Assembly (NCBI RefSeq): GCF_003383615.1
Contig: NZ_QNUL01000002.1
Coordinates: 186,001-250,000, forward strand
Length of the DNA stretch: 64,000 nucleotides
From: Dyadobacter luteus
GTDB lineage: Bacteria > Bacteroidota > Bacteroidia > Cytophagales > Spirosomataceae
Direction: 5' to 3'
This document shows, piece by piece, positions 37,327 through 47,009 of the stretch (position 1 is the stretch's first letter; each line of letters begins with the position of its first letter). Below the pieces are notes generated by a model that did no database searches, was not told where the DNA came from, and saw only the letters and a program-made list of their open reading frames with translations. A program made the translations under genes and the position numbers.

Positions 37327-37696
37327 TATAGTGTTTGTTTAATTCAATGGCGCATGAAACGTTGAGGTGAATATCTGAAATAGAAGTTACTTTGTAGATT
37401 TCCCATTCCACATCTTCATTTCAAAAGCAAGTTCTTCATTCGATGCTATATAACGAAGAAGACTGGTTTACTTTCCAGGGTTCTCCAAAGTAGAGTGGTG
37501 GTGAATTACACAAATTTTAATCCGCGTCTTTTGAAAAAACAGTAAGAGAGGCCATAAAAAAGAAATACAACAACTAATGATTGTATGAGAAATGGGGTAG
37601 ATACAATGGTAACATTTTGAATAGTGTCGTGAATGTCTGAGAAAAGGTACTTACCAGAAGTGCTAAACACTAGATTCGCGGAAACCTATTTTAAGA
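37327..37696. other. Convergent gap between methyltransferase operon and HEPN gene
   Basis: About 370 AT-rich bases, no gene recognised. Short frames near 37440-37550 look like decayed sequence at best. Confidence 0.3.
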
Positions 37697-38770
37697 TTAC
37701 TGCTTCTTATAAATCTGAATTAAAACCTCATCTATTAAGGGTTCAGCAAAATTTAGGATAAAATCTTCTTCGTTTTCTGTAAGTATATACTCGCCTATCC
37801 GTTGATGGGCAATTGAGCTTCTGATACGATAAATCCAATATGAAATCAAGTCAATAATAAAATGTTCGTATGTCGTTGTTGTTATCTTTTTTCGAAGAGT
37901 TCTAATATCTGTCTCAGAAAACGAAGGTAGCTTCATAAAGCTTTCAAATTCCGCTTCATTACTCTTCATGGGGTCGCCAGTTTTGGAAAAGACATGAAAA
38001 AGAGTTTCTGAAATTGCATAATATTCCGTAGACTTGTAAGCAATGGTTGCTATTGCTGAATAATCAGTTATTCTACCTTTGAGAACCAATTTAAGTCTGT
38101 TCAATTCATTACTACCCAAGTCAGACATTATTCCTGCAATTCCGATCAAGTCATTCTTCAATGCTTTAATTCGATCAACTACTTCCAGGTCATAAAGTAA
38201 TTCGATCTGATGATATTTTTTTAAGAATCTCTCAAAACAATAAGGTTGTAACAAAGCTTTTAAAGAGTTACTCCTATGAAAATTAGAGGAATGCTTTAAA
38301 TCCGGAATTAAGGTGATAGAGGGAATATTCAATTGCTTACTTGATAGACTGTGTCTTGTATCGTGAGAATAGTTTCCCCAAATTGATGCAGTTTTAAAGT
38401 ACTTATTGTAATATAAATCTAGATAATCCTCATGAATAACTGCGTATGAGGATTTCATTACTAGTTCCTTAACTAGAAAGACATCGATATCGACGTCGCT
38501 CAAATATGCTATATATTTGTTTTCAGTAAGTTTGCTCCTATCCAACAGGTTGTTGCTAGGCTTAGTGCACAAAGAACCGATTTTAGTTCCGTCTTCTAGC
38601 AATAGGTCGATTTCATTATCGGCATGATAAATATTGCTTGCTACGGATACCTTTAGAGCCACATGATGATTCACTACGACTTTTTTTCTTATGAAACCGA
38701 TTGATGTTACTGTATACTCAAACTTATCAAAGGTTTGGAACGACGATGATTTGAAGTCTAATTCTTTCAT
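37697..38770 (-). CDS. Protein with C-terminal HEPN-like RNase motif
   Basis: A 357-residue protein of unknown family. The N-terminal 150 residues look beta-rich, with 'VALKVSVASNIYHADNEIDLLLEDGTKIG'. The C-terminal 150 are helical and contain 'YWIYRIRSSIAHQRIGEY', where Arg317-x4-His322 fits the Rx4-6H signature of HEPN ribonucleases. HEPN proteins act in abortive infection and toxin-antitoxin systems (ApeA-like proteins also pair a beta-rich N-terminal part with a HEPN end). It begins 3 bases after the DGQHR-like gene, so the two form an operon opposing the methyltransferase operon. Effector toxin is the inferred role. Confidence 0.6.
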   Translation of the reverse strand: MKELDFKSSSFQTFDKFEYTVTSIGFIRKKVVVNHHVALKVSVASNIYHADNEIDLLLEDGTKIGSLCTKPSNNLLDRSKLTENKYIAYLSDVDIDVFLVKELVMKSSYAVIHEDYLDLYYNKYFKTASIWGNYSHDTRHSLSSKQLNIPSITLIPDLKHSSNFHRSNSLKALLQPYCFERFLKKYHQIELLYDLEVVDRIKALKNDLIGIAGIMSDLGSNELNRLKLVLKGRITDYSAIATIAYKSTEYYAISETLFHVFSKTGDPMKSNEAEFESFMKLPSFSETDIRTLRKKITTTTYEHFIIDLISYWIYRIRSSIAHQRIGEYILTENEEDFILNFAEPLIDEVLIQIYKKQ

Positions 38771-38773
38771 ATA

Positions 38774-39895
38774 CTAAGCTTCTGCTGTCCAACAATCTGA
38801 TAGTTTTTTTTCACCTTCCTCGCGAAAAAATTCTTTAAATCCATTAAACAGTAATTTTCTTGTCGCGACTCCTACATTTATTTTTCTTATTTCAAAACCT
38901 TTTAATAGTTTGTAGTATATATCTAATCCCAACGGGTCTTCCTGTATTTTTGAAGCCAATTGGTCTAAAAGATTATTAAGTGCTTTACTTATTCTATTTT
39001 CTCTTTCTCTACTAACACCAAAGTCAGAGATGGCAGCAAAAAATGAAATCATAACATTTTCTAGGCTAAGCCAATTAATTTTAGAACCGTCCTCGCTTGC
39101 CAAATAATACTTGTATGCTAACGTATCTATTTGTGTATAGTATTCCAGAAAGAAAATGTACCTTTCGAAACTATCATTTAAATCGCTCTCACTTGAATCG
39201 GTTACTGAATCCTCCATTAGCTGTTGTGCTACAATGTTACTTTTATTGAGCTCCTGAGTTTTCCATAAAAAGCTTTGGTAGGAAGCAACCAACCGTTCAA
39301 AGACGAATTGTCCAGCTCTACTTTTTCTTCTCGACTCTGCTTCCCGAAAAATCTCCAGTCCCGGTATGCTCTCTTTAATTCGCTCCTCAAGTGTCATGAA
39401 GAGAAGCTCTATTTGATGGCGAAGCGACATTGGTTTTTGTCCTGCATTAAGAACAATAAGCCTGTAAATAATATGCTTTGGATTTTTCTCGACCCAAAAT
39501 TCCAGGAGTAATTTTTGATCCTTATTGAACTCGTGACCTTCTTCTCTAATGTCATGTAGAATATATGTTCTCTGCAAACCATCCAGAATACTGAAGATAC
39601 CAGGAGTCTCTAAAACTTTTTTCAATTCATCATCCCCTTGATTGTTAAGAATATCCAAGACACGATCAACCTCACCTTTGTTGACAGCAAGCGTAATAGT
39701 TGGCAGCAAAGCACCTGCTTTAATGTCATTTTTCATCCTGTTGTAAGCCTTGTGCTTTTCTCGTCGTCGTTGAATACCGTACTTATCATAATCCTCACCG
39801 ATTAAGTTAAGGTAGTCATCAATGTTAATTTGCCCATAAATTATATCTGTACTCGTTCGTAGATCTCTAGTTTTTCCAACTACTTGTAAATCCAT
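38774..39895 (-). CDS. DGQHR/DndB-like protein
   Basis: A 373-residue protein. The region 'IQRRREKHKAYNRMKNDIKAGALLPTITLAVN' (41-72) is followed by 'GIFSILDGLQRTYIL' with the Asp-Gly-x-Gln-Arg motif at 105-109. That motif marks the ParB-nuclease-like DGQHR, DndB and DUF262 families. The rest is helical. DndB regulates DNA phosphorothioation and DUF262 proteins restrict modified DNA; which role applies here is not clear. First gene of a two-gene operon with the HEPN-motif protein. It may sense DNA modification or control the partner. By-eye assignment of a degenerate motif. Confidence 0.6.
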   Translation of the reverse strand: MDLQVVGKTRDLRTSTDIIYGQINIDDYLNLIGEDYDKYGIQRRREKHKAYNRMKNDIKAGALLPTITLAVNKGEVDRVLDILNNQGDDELKKVLETPGIFSILDGLQRTYILHDIREEGHEFNKDQKLLLEFWVEKNPKHIIYRLIVLNAGQKPMSLRHQIELLFMTLEERIKESIPGLEIFREAESRRKSRAGQFVFERLVASYQSFLWKTQELNKSNIVAQQLMEDSVTDSSESDLNDSFERYIFFLEYYTQIDTLAYKYYLASEDGSKINWLSLENVMISFFAAISDFGVSRERENRISKALNNLLDQLASKIQEDPLGLDIYYKLLKGFEIRKINVGVATRKLLFNGFKEFFREEGEKKLSDCWTAEA

Positions 39896-40333
39896 AATTA
39901 TCTATTTTTACTCTTTTAATTTTATATTTTTTTTACTTCGTAAGTTTCAAATCGTTCAATAATATTTGTCAACATCGCATCATTAACTTTACTTAACTGA
40001 TAGATCTTAGTACACCAACGGACGAGAAGCTTAACATTTCAAATGTCATTCATTGGAGTTTCAACTACAATAGTCTATCTGCACTTCGGAGGCCACCATT
40101 TTAAAAGTATAAGCCTGTCTGACGTTGAAGTCAAATACATTCGAAAAATATGTCGATGAGAGTATCTGGAGATTCGTGCTCAACAATGTATTAGTTTCGA
40201 AAAATAATTATAGTGGTTTTTGAACTCCATTTGCTGCGCCCCTTTTGTAAATATCATTTATTAATTGCCGACCTTTAAAAATACTTATTTTTACGAAATA
40301 CATTAGGTAAACTTCCGAGATTTTATCAGACTC
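39896..40333. other. Gap upstream of the DGQHR-like gene
   Basis: About 440 AT-rich bases with no gene recognised; it holds the promoter of the two-gene operon. Confidence 0.3.
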
Positions 40334-40507
40334 ATGAAGCATACAGTACACGATATGCTTGTTTCGTTTATCTGGTCCATTGCAGAGGACTGTCTCCGTG
40401 ATGTTCGTAAGCGCGGAGAATACAGGGATGTAATTCTCCCAATGGTGATATTCAGCAGGTTGGATGCATTGCTTGAGCCGACCAAGGGGATAGTATGGAA
40501 GAATTAA
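40334..40507 (+). pseudogene. N-terminal stub of type I methyltransferase gene hsdM
   Basis: A 57-codon frame from ATG to TAA reads 'HDMLVSFIWSIAEDCLRDV', then 'GEYRDVILPMVIFSRLDALLEPTKGIV'. This is the conserved start of HsdM ('SFIWSIADD.LRD.....YRDVILP....RRLD..LEPTK'). Full HsdM proteins are about 500 residues; the SAM-binding part is absent, and no HsdS or HsdR follows. It is the scar of a lost type I restriction system next to the present island. Confidence 0.8.
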
Positions 40508-40838
40508 CTTTCCCAAAAAAAGCGGGTCTTATTGAATGTGGCCAGAATTATTCAAGTATAGGGATATGTGTATTATTACATCAGTCAATGGACTTTGTAA
40601 CTAGTTTACGATACTGCTCTAAAATTCTTCGCCAGAAGCCAAACCAGACAGAATATGTTGAAGATGCGGTGAGAGCAAAATTTAGTTCTGGTCAGGAAGG
40701 CCGGTCGGAAAGGAATTGATAATAGTTTCCGGAACTTACGAATTTGCCTGTGGACTGCATTTCCAATTACCGACCTGCAAGCTTTTGAACAGAGCGAGGC
40801 TTCTGTATCTTAACACCTCCACTTGTCCTGATATTAGA
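40508..40838. other. Gap after the hsdM stub
   Basis: An open frame of about 70 codons overlaps the end of the stub but shows no HsdM-like sequence. No gene supported. Confidence 0.3.
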
Positions 40839-41075
40839 TCATACGTTAACTATCTGTCGCTTTACGATTTCCATCGCTTCTTCTGATGAAAGTATATCTC
40901 CAAATTCATTAATGGAATCTCTGTCATTGTAGATGCCACCTGCATCATTCCATTGCAGCCAGTCAATAATTTCTTCTCTGGGTGTCAGCGCCAAAAACCT
41001 GTGGAGGTCTTCTGGCGAAAGCTCCATAATGTCAAAGTAGCTCAGGCCTAAAGAGAATTGTCTATCTGTTGCCAT
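40839..41075 (-). CDS. Small acidic protein of unknown function
   Basis: A 78-residue acidic, helical protein ('LSYFDIMELSPEDLHRFLALTPREEIIDWLQWNDAGGIYNDRD') with no signal peptide or membrane segment. Its even composition and clear ATG suggest a real gene. It resembles small conserved Bacteroidota proteins near mobile regions, but I cannot name a family. It marks the right edge of the AT-rich island. Confidence 0.6.
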   Translation of the reverse strand: MATDRQFSLGLSYFDIMELSPEDLHRFLALTPREEIIDWLQWNDAGGIYNDRDSINEFGDILSSEEAMEIVKRQIVNV

Positions 41076-41828
41076 AACGATTGATAATTTTTGGTTAACT
41101 AAAGATAAGGGTTGCCGGACAGAATCCCAAGTCCTTAGAGGAATAAATAATATCAGGAAATGGATCGTATGCGGATTTACAATGTGGTTTTGTCTTGTAA
41201 ATCATTAGACTGCCGGCTTAACGGGATAGTGGAAACGTGCCTGCGAGACAAGAAAGAGTGTATCTTATGTGCAGAAAGAAAAAAACTCACCTTCCTGAAG
41301 CTCACGGTGCCAAAAGCACCTTGGGATTCAGGAAGGGTTCCAAGGGGTCCGGGGATGGAATAGTCCCCGGAAACGAATGCTGACTGGGGCTGTGCCGTTA
41401 CGTACACCAGGATGTTTAGGTTATAATGTCTGGCTAAGGTCCACAAAATGCAGTTCACTGACAAATAGCCGCCTTAAGATAAAATACGTTGTCACTTCGT
41501 AGGCCGCGGCAGGTGGCTTGTAGGCGGAACACCCTGTGGCAGAACTTGCAAGTTATTCAGATAACCGATGTGTGTCGCAATTATTCATCGGCTATCCGTA
41601 GAAAGTATTTTCGATATTTTAGCCACACAAAGGTGTGACCTGCATATGGCTGACCTTAGATGATGTCCAGATCCATTATACGGATTTTTTTAGAGGTTAT
41701 CCTGAAGCATCCGGAGTCGGGCCCGTTAGCTTACTCGGACGGGCTTGATGCTGACGCTGCTATCTGTATCATTAAGGAGGGCGCAAAATGTGAATTGGGA
41801 AATAGTTTGTTTTTTATAAGTTTGGGTT
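41076..41828. other. Gap between the defence-like island and the AraC cluster
   Basis: About 750 bases with no supported gene; frames on both strands are short and without features. It probably includes the island's right boundary. Confidence 0.35.
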
Positions 41829-42713
41829 ATGCAGACTATCAGTATCAATGACTTTTTAGAAAAATCAAATGTGAGTCACATGTCCGGTCCAGGCAACTTT
41901 AATATGCTGCGGATCAACGAAAAAGACCCATGTGCATTACAGCCTATACCTTATCATCGAAGATCGTTTTATAAGATCAACCTGCTCAGGGGCTCCTATG
42001 ACATTCACTTTGCGGAAGAAACCTATAAAGTCAGTAAATATGCTATTTTTTTCGCCAATCCTTTGAGCCCTTATAACTGGATACCCGGTGATGGGGCACA
42101 CAGTGGCGTGTACTGTATTTTCAACACGGACTTCTTTCACCACTTTGGTTCTCTGCAAGCCTACTCTGTTTTCCAGCAGGACGGAGTAAAGGTGTTCGAA
42201 TTACAAGAAGAGCAGTTTTTTCGGTTAGATGGTATTTTTAGTGAGATGCAAGCTGCTTACCAGAGCGATGATAAGCATAAGTATGATTTAATCAGGAGTA
42301 AAATATACGAGCTTCTTCATTTTGCTTCAAAGCTGGATACTCAAAAAGGCAATGTGTTTCAGCATGGTAGAGCTTCTGCGCGTCTTGTTAAAGCATTCCT
42401 TGATTTGCTTGAAGAGCAGTTTGATGTGGCAATAAATCCCAATGGAATCATTTTGAAGACCACTTTTGACTTTGCCGCGGCATTGTCTGTTCATCCCAAC
42501 TATCTCAACCGCGTACTGAAAGAAAATATGGGCAGCTCAACAAAGCAGCTTATCCAGGAACGTTTTCTGCAACAAGCCAGGATATTGCTGAGGTACAGTG
42601 ATCTGGATATATCCCAGATTGCCCACATGCTGGGCTTTCGGGAACTGACGCACTTTTCTGCCTTTTTCCGAAAGCATGAGAGGATATCCCCTTCCATGTG
42701 CAGAAAGGTTTGA
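41829..42713 (+). CDS. AraC-family regulator
   Basis: A 294-residue protein. The N-terminal cupin-like sensor region includes 'YHRRSFYKINLLRGSYDIHFAEETYKV' and 'FFANPLSPYNWIP'. The C-terminal double HTH ends in 'LDISQIAHMLGFRELTHFSAFFRKHERISPSMCR', the usual AraC signature. It is 83 bases upstream of a short-chain dehydrogenase in the same direction and probably controls it. Ligand unknown. Confidence 0.92.
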   Translation: MQTISINDFLEKSNVSHMSGPGNFNMLRINEKDPCALQPIPYHRRSFYKINLLRGSYDIHFAEETYKVSKYAIFFANPLSPYNWIPGDGAHSGVYCIFNTDFFHHFGSLQAYSVFQQDGVKVFELQEEQFFRLDGIFSEMQAAYQSDDKHKYDLIRSKIYELLHFASKLDTQKGNVFQHGRASARLVKAFLDLLEEQFDVAINPNGIILKTTFDFAAALSVHPNYLNRVLKENMGSSTKQLIQERFLQQARILLRYSDLDISQIAHMLGFRELTHFSAFFRKHERISPSMCRKV

Positions 42714-42796
42714 TTTTTGTCACTATTGGTTTATATCTCGTTACCTGCGGAGACCTCATAGTCCGAAATTTGCAGTCTAAGCAAACAAGTACCAGC

Positions 42797-43594
42797 ATGA
42801 ACAAAAAATGGTTTATTACCGGCGCATCAAGTGGTATCGGACGGAGTTTAACAGAGCAGCTTTTGAAGGCAGGACATACTGTCTTTGCCACACTGAGACG
42901 GCCTGAGCAATTAAAGGAATTATCAGAACAGTATCCTGAAAGATGCTATGCCGATTATTTAGAGCTGACTGATCCTGAAAGTATCCAAAGAGCTGTCGCC
43001 AATGCCTGTGACAAATTCGGGCAGATTGATGTCGCAGTCAGCAATGCGGGAATAGGTGTCTTTGGAGCAGCAGAAGAATTAGATATTCCGGTGATCAGAA
43101 AGCAACTGGAAGTAAATTTACTAGGATCGATCATCCTGATAAAAACCTTAATCCCTTTTTTAAGGAAACAACCCCATGGAGGGCATATCATTCAGGTATC
43201 TTCGGAGGGCGGACAGATCACTTATCCCGGGTTCAGCCTTTACCATGCCTCCAAGTGGGGGATAGAAGGTTTCGTAGAAGCTACCGCGCAAGACGTTGCA
43301 TCATTCAACATCAGGTTTACCATTGCTGAGCCAGGCCCTACCGGGACGAATTTTGGAAAAAGCCTGACCATCGCAGAGCCCATGGAGGCCTATGAAAAAA
43401 CACCGGTCAACGGCATTCGGAAATTTATTGAATCCGGGTTTGGGGAACTGGAAGATGTGGATCAGGTTGCCATGCAGATCATTCAGTGTACCGAATCCGT
43501 TAATCCGCCTTTACGTTTACCCATTGGATCAGTAGCTAAGAAAAATTTGACTTCCGGCTTGCAGAAAAGACTAAGGGATATTGAGATGATATAA
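42797..43594 (+). CDS. Short-chain dehydrogenase/reductase
   Basis: A 265-residue classical SDR: NAD(P)-binding 'WFITGASSGIGRSL' (4-17), 'SNAGIG' and the catalytic Tyr-x-x-x-Lys in 'YHASKWGIEGF', preceded by 'IIQVSSEGG' supplying Ser. The ATG at 42797 puts the Rossmann motif at the start; a longer frame overlaps the araC-type gene. The reaction is oxidation or reduction of a small carbonyl or alcohol; substrate unknown. The neighbouring AraC gene suggests induction by a toxic or signalling compound. Confidence 0.92.
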   Translation: MNKKWFITGASSGIGRSLTEQLLKAGHTVFATLRRPEQLKELSEQYPERCYADYLELTDPESIQRAVANACDKFGQIDVAVSNAGIGVFGAAEELDIPVIRKQLEVNLLGSIILIKTLIPFLRKQPHGGHIIQVSSEGGQITYPGFSLYHASKWGIEGFVEATAQDVASFNIRFTIAEPGPTGTNFGKSLTIAEPMEAYEKTPVNGIRKFIESGFGELEDVDQVAMQIIQCTESVNPPLRLPIGSVAKKNLTSGLQKRLRDIEMI

Positions 43595-43847
43595 TGCAGC
43601 AAAAACAGGGCAGCGCACCATAGAGCAGTACGTAAGCCGGGCCCGTAGGTCCGAAGCTGGTGCCCGGGAATGCTGCCTGGGTCCCGGCATCGTTCAAACG
43701 AAGCTATTGAGATAATATAAAACCCGTCTTTCCCATAGGGTGTATACCCGGCTGTTTGGACTGCTCAATAAAGCAAATTGGACTTTTCAGAAAACCAGCC
43801 CTTCTTTTTTCCCCACGACCTTTGTATCCTATTTTAATCGTAAAAAA

Positions 43848-44891
43848 ATGGAAGACAAAACAACCGTTTTGGTAACGGGCGGAACGGGTTTTGTAGCCCG
43901 GCAGATCATTCTGCAATTATTACAAAAGGGCTACCGGGTCAGGGCCACTGTCCGTAAACTGGAAAGTAAAACAGGATTGACAAGCATGCTGGTATCTCAG
44001 GGTGTGACGGCCATTGACCAGCTCTCGTTTGTAGAAGCAGAACTCACCAAAGACGATAACTGGCAACAGGCGATGAAAGGTTGCAGGTATGTACTGAGCG
44101 TAGCCTCTCCGGTATTTTTTGAGAAACCAAAAGATGAGCAGCAGGCCATCCGGCCTGCCGTGGAAGGTATTTTGCGTATCCTGAGGTTTGCCCGGAGCGA
44201 GGGTGTCCGGCGGGTAGTAATGACCTCCAACTTCGGTGCGGTCGGCTTTACACAAACCGATAAGAGCAGGGAAACTACGGAAGCGGACTGGACGGATACA
44301 GCAGCAAAGGGGCTATCAGTTTACGAAAAGTCAAAAACACTGGCCGAAAAAGCAGCCTGGGATTTTATACGAACGGAAGGGGGTAAGCTGGAATTAGTAA
44401 CCATCAACGCCGTTGCGATTTTGGGCCCGGCGCTGGATGCGCACGTTTCCGGCAGCTTTCATCTGCTTCAGAACCTGCTGAACGGATCTATGAAAGCGGT
44501 GCCCAATATCCCATTGAACGTTGTGGACGTCAGAGACGTAGCTGACCTGCATATCCGGGCGATGCTCGTTGCTGAAGCCGCAGGTGAGCGCTTCATTGCC
44601 AGTGCAGACCGGCAAATTTCATTGCCTGAAATTGCCACATTATTAAGGGCCGAACGGCCAGGTGCATCCCAGCTGGTTGTTACAAGGAAGCTACCGGCCT
44701 GGATACTGAGGGTAGGGGCATTATTCAGCACGCAGGCCAGGGAAGCAATGCTGCTGCTCAAAATCAGCCGGAATGTAAGCAATCAAAAAGCCAGGACCGT
44801 GCTAGGCTGGAGTCCTGTTGCTCCGCAGGAAGAAACGGTGCTGGCTTCTGTCGACGCTATAATAAAATATAACCTTCTTAAAACTGAGTAA
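43848..44891 (+). CDS. NAD-dependent epimerase / dihydroflavonol-reductase-like oxidoreductase
   Basis: A 347-residue extended SDR. 'VLVTGGTGFVARQIILQLLQKGYRVRATVR' is the nucleotide-binding start, and 'YEKSKTLAEKAAW' contains the catalytic Tyr-x-x-x-Lys. It lacks a sugar-epimerase signature and looks closest to the dihydroflavonol-4-reductase-like group that reduces aldehydes or ketones. Start is the ATG at 43848; a longer frame uses GTG and has no family features. The next gene begins 1 base after its stop, so the pair is co-translated. Confidence 0.88.
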   Translation: MEDKTTVLVTGGTGFVARQIILQLLQKGYRVRATVRKLESKTGLTSMLVSQGVTAIDQLSFVEAELTKDDNWQQAMKGCRYVLSVASPVFFEKPKDEQQAIRPAVEGILRILRFARSEGVRRVVMTSNFGAVGFTQTDKSRETTEADWTDTAAKGLSVYEKSKTLAEKAAWDFIRTEGGKLELVTINAVAILGPALDAHVSGSFHLLQNLLNGSMKAVPNIPLNVVDVRDVADLHIRAMLVAEAAGERFIASADRQISLPEIATLLRAERPGASQLVVTRKLPAWILRVGALFSTQAREAMLLLKISRNVSNQKARTVLGWSPVAPQEETVLASVDAIIKYNLLKTE

Positions 44892-44892
44892 T

Positions 44893-45246
44893 ATGAAGGT
44901 CATAAGCGGGCTGTTGATTCTGATTTCCTTATATTTGGGTGTCAGCCACGGAAGCCGTGCATTCAGAAAACCATCTGAGGAATATATCCATATGATGTCA
45001 GCCCTGGGCATAACGGACGCGGCGCGGACGGTATTTGGCCTTTGGGCGATAACTTCTGCCCTACTGATACTGCTGCCCAGAACGTTCTTTTTTGGAAATG
45101 CGCTGCGGGCCGTTCAATTGGTAGTTATGATGGCATTCGCACTGAAGGCAGGGAACTACAGGTTTGCTCTGATAGAAGTGCCGTTTTTGATTATGCCATT
45201 GCTGCTGATCTATCTGGGACATCCCTTCGAAGAGCAACGGGTCTGA
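44893..45246 (+). CDS. Small four-helix membrane protein (DoxX-like)
   Basis: A 117-residue protein with four hydrophobic segments (about 3-18, 43-62, 66-84, 92-108). The pattern recalls the DoxX/DUF4267 group of small inner-membrane proteins often encoded beside reductases and AraC regulators. It follows the reductase by 1 base. Function unknown. Confidence 0.65.
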   Translation: MKVISGLLILISLYLGVSHGSRAFRKPSEEYIHMMSALGITDAARTVFGLWAITSALLILLPRTFFFGNALRAVQLVVMMAFALKAGNYRFALIEVPFLIMPLLLIYLGHPFEEQRV

Positions 45247-45266
45247 CATCACAAAATACGCTATCG

Positions 45267-46055
45267 ATGAGAACGCTGACAAGCCAGGTAAAGCCTGATG
45301 TACTGAAAGAACAGTTCATACCCGATCACCTTTTCATATATATTGCAAAAGGTAATGTCAGTTTCTTTGACGGAAACGAGATTTACACCTACAGCTCAGG
45401 GGACTGTTGTATTGCCCGCAGGAACCATCTGGTTAAATTTATGCTCAGCGGTACGACGGAGGATTTTGAACCGATACTGTTTTGTTTTGATGAAGCGTTT
45501 CTCAATCAGTTCCGGCAAAAGTACCAAAGCAGCGCAGTCAAGTTTGCATCCGAACATGCTATTGTCAAGGTCTGTGAGAGTGAATTGATCCACAGCTTTG
45601 TCAGGTCGGTAAAACCTTATTCCATAGGTGTGATGGAACTGGACACAGCCTTTGAAGATATCAAGTACGAGGAGCTTGTGATCATCCTTCTCAGGTTGCA
45701 ACCCGAGCTTGCCGGAATATTATTCAATTTTGACACGCCTGAAAAAATTAATCTGGAAGCTTATGTGAACCGGAATTTTCGGTTCAATGTCAGCCTGGAG
45801 CGGTTAGCTTTGCTGACCGGGCGCAGCCTTTCTGCATTTAAGCGGGATTTTAACGCGGTGTTCAGCGAGCCGCCGGGCCGCTGGTTGGTGCGGAAGCGTC
45901 TGCAGGAAGCTTACTTCCTGGTGCAGCATCAGGGCAGGAAGCCTTCGGATATTTATCTCGAGCTCGGTTTTGAATCCCTGTCCCATTTTTCTGTTGCCTT
46001 TAAGAAGGAGTTTGGAATGGTTCCAACCTCACTGAAGATAAGTAACGGGGACTAA
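45267..46055 (+). CDS. AraC-family regulator
   Basis: A 262-residue regulator. The N-terminal sensor resembles the ExsA/AraC_N type ('DHLFIYIAKGNVSFFDGNEIYTYSSGDCCIARRNHLVKF'), and the C-terminal HTH pair has 'LERLALLTGRSLSAFKRDFNAVF' and 'SDIYLELGFESLSHFSVAFKKEFG'. The ATG at 45267 lies just past the membrane-protein stop; a longer frame runs inside that gene and is not used. It probably controls the reductase-membrane protein pair. Confidence 0.88.
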   Translation: MRTLTSQVKPDVLKEQFIPDHLFIYIAKGNVSFFDGNEIYTYSSGDCCIARRNHLVKFMLSGTTEDFEPILFCFDEAFLNQFRQKYQSSAVKFASEHAIVKVCESELIHSFVRSVKPYSIGVMELDTAFEDIKYEELVIILLRLQPELAGILFNFDTPEKINLEAYVNRNFRFNVSLERLALLTGRSLSAFKRDFNAVFSEPPGRWLVRKRLQEAYFLVQHQGRKPSDIYLELGFESLSHFSVAFKKEFGMVPTSLKISNGD

Positions 46056-46090
46056 TTGTTATTTTCATTCAATGATGATTGTAAGAAACC

Positions 46091-46945
46091 ATGCCCATTA
46101 GCACTTTCCCTGCAGATCTGAGCCAGAATACCGAGCTCTCCATACGTATCGTTTCTCCGGAGTTCGGACATGTATCCCCGGATTCGGCCGCTCAGCACGG
46201 TGTTGCCGGGCGGCTGCCTTATTATTTCTTTCTTTTCGTAATGAAAGGCAGCAGTAAGGAGGTGATTGACGGAGATACGATCGAAGTGGGCGAACGTGAG
46301 CTTTTTTTTGCTTTGCCTCATCAGCTCAGACAATTAAGTATGGGTTTCCATACCGCAGACTATTATAAACTGGGATTTGACGATGAGTGCCTTTCGCGAT
46401 TGCCGAGAAAGTTCCCTTTTTTGCTCAACCCTTTGAGCCAGCAAAAAATCAGTTTTCCTTCCGACGCTGCGCTTAGGCTATCGAACACGTTCAGGATTTT
46501 AAGTGACCTGCTGCGCACTGCAGACAATGATCCGGAACTGATCCTGGCTTATCTAAACAGCCTGCTTACAGAAATCAACGCCGCTTATTTTGTATTAGAT
46601 AAGAAACCTGCGCCACAGGGGCTTGATCAGTTTGTGGGGTTCAAGCTGTTTGTGGAAGATCATCTTACTGATCAGCCCAGTATAACCGAGATTGCGGAGA
46701 AACTGGCCCTGAGCACAGATAGTCTGTACAGGGTCGTAAAAGAACATTCCGGGGTTTCACCCAAGGAATTTATTACCGACCGTCTGATCGTAGAGGCAAG
46801 ACGCAGAATGTATAATAACCGCAAGACCTCTGTAAAGGAACTGGCTTATGAGCTGGGCTTTAATGACCCGGGCTATTTTTCTCGTCTGTTTAAAAAAGTA
46901 ACCGGTAAAACGGTAGCCGGATTCTATCAGGATTTGTCCTTGTAA
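46091..46945 (+). CDS. AraC-family regulator
   Basis: A 284-residue AraC regulator with the sensor part 'LPYYFFLFVMKGSSKEVIDGDTIEVGERELFFALPHQ' and a C-terminal HTH ('ITEIAEKLALSTDSLYRVVKEHSG' and 'VKELAYELGFNDPGYFSRLFKKVTG'). It is 35 bases after another AraC gene and 64 bases before an epimerase-like reductase it likely controls. Confidence 0.92.
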   Translation: MPISTFPADLSQNTELSIRIVSPEFGHVSPDSAAQHGVAGRLPYYFFLFVMKGSSKEVIDGDTIEVGERELFFALPHQLRQLSMGFHTADYYKLGFDDECLSRLPRKFPFLLNPLSQQKISFPSDAALRLSNTFRILSDLLRTADNDPELILAYLNSLLTEINAAYFVLDKKPAPQGLDQFVGFKLFVEDHLTDQPSITEIAEKLALSTDSLYRVVKEHSGVSPKEFITDRLIVEARRRMYNNRKTSVKELAYELGFNDPGYFSRLFKKVTGKTVAGFYQDLSL

Positions 46946-47009
46946 CTGCGGTATTTGTCCGGGCCTTACTGATAGATTAGCCACACCTTTGTCCAAAACA
47001 AATTTAATT

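Noticed and set aside
40495..40719. 74-codon frame overlapping the HsdM stub
   Set aside because: Does not continue HsdM sequence and has no other feature.
41160..41464. Overlapping frames on both strands before the AraC cluster
   Set aside because: Mirror shadows of each other with no domain or ribosome-binding context.
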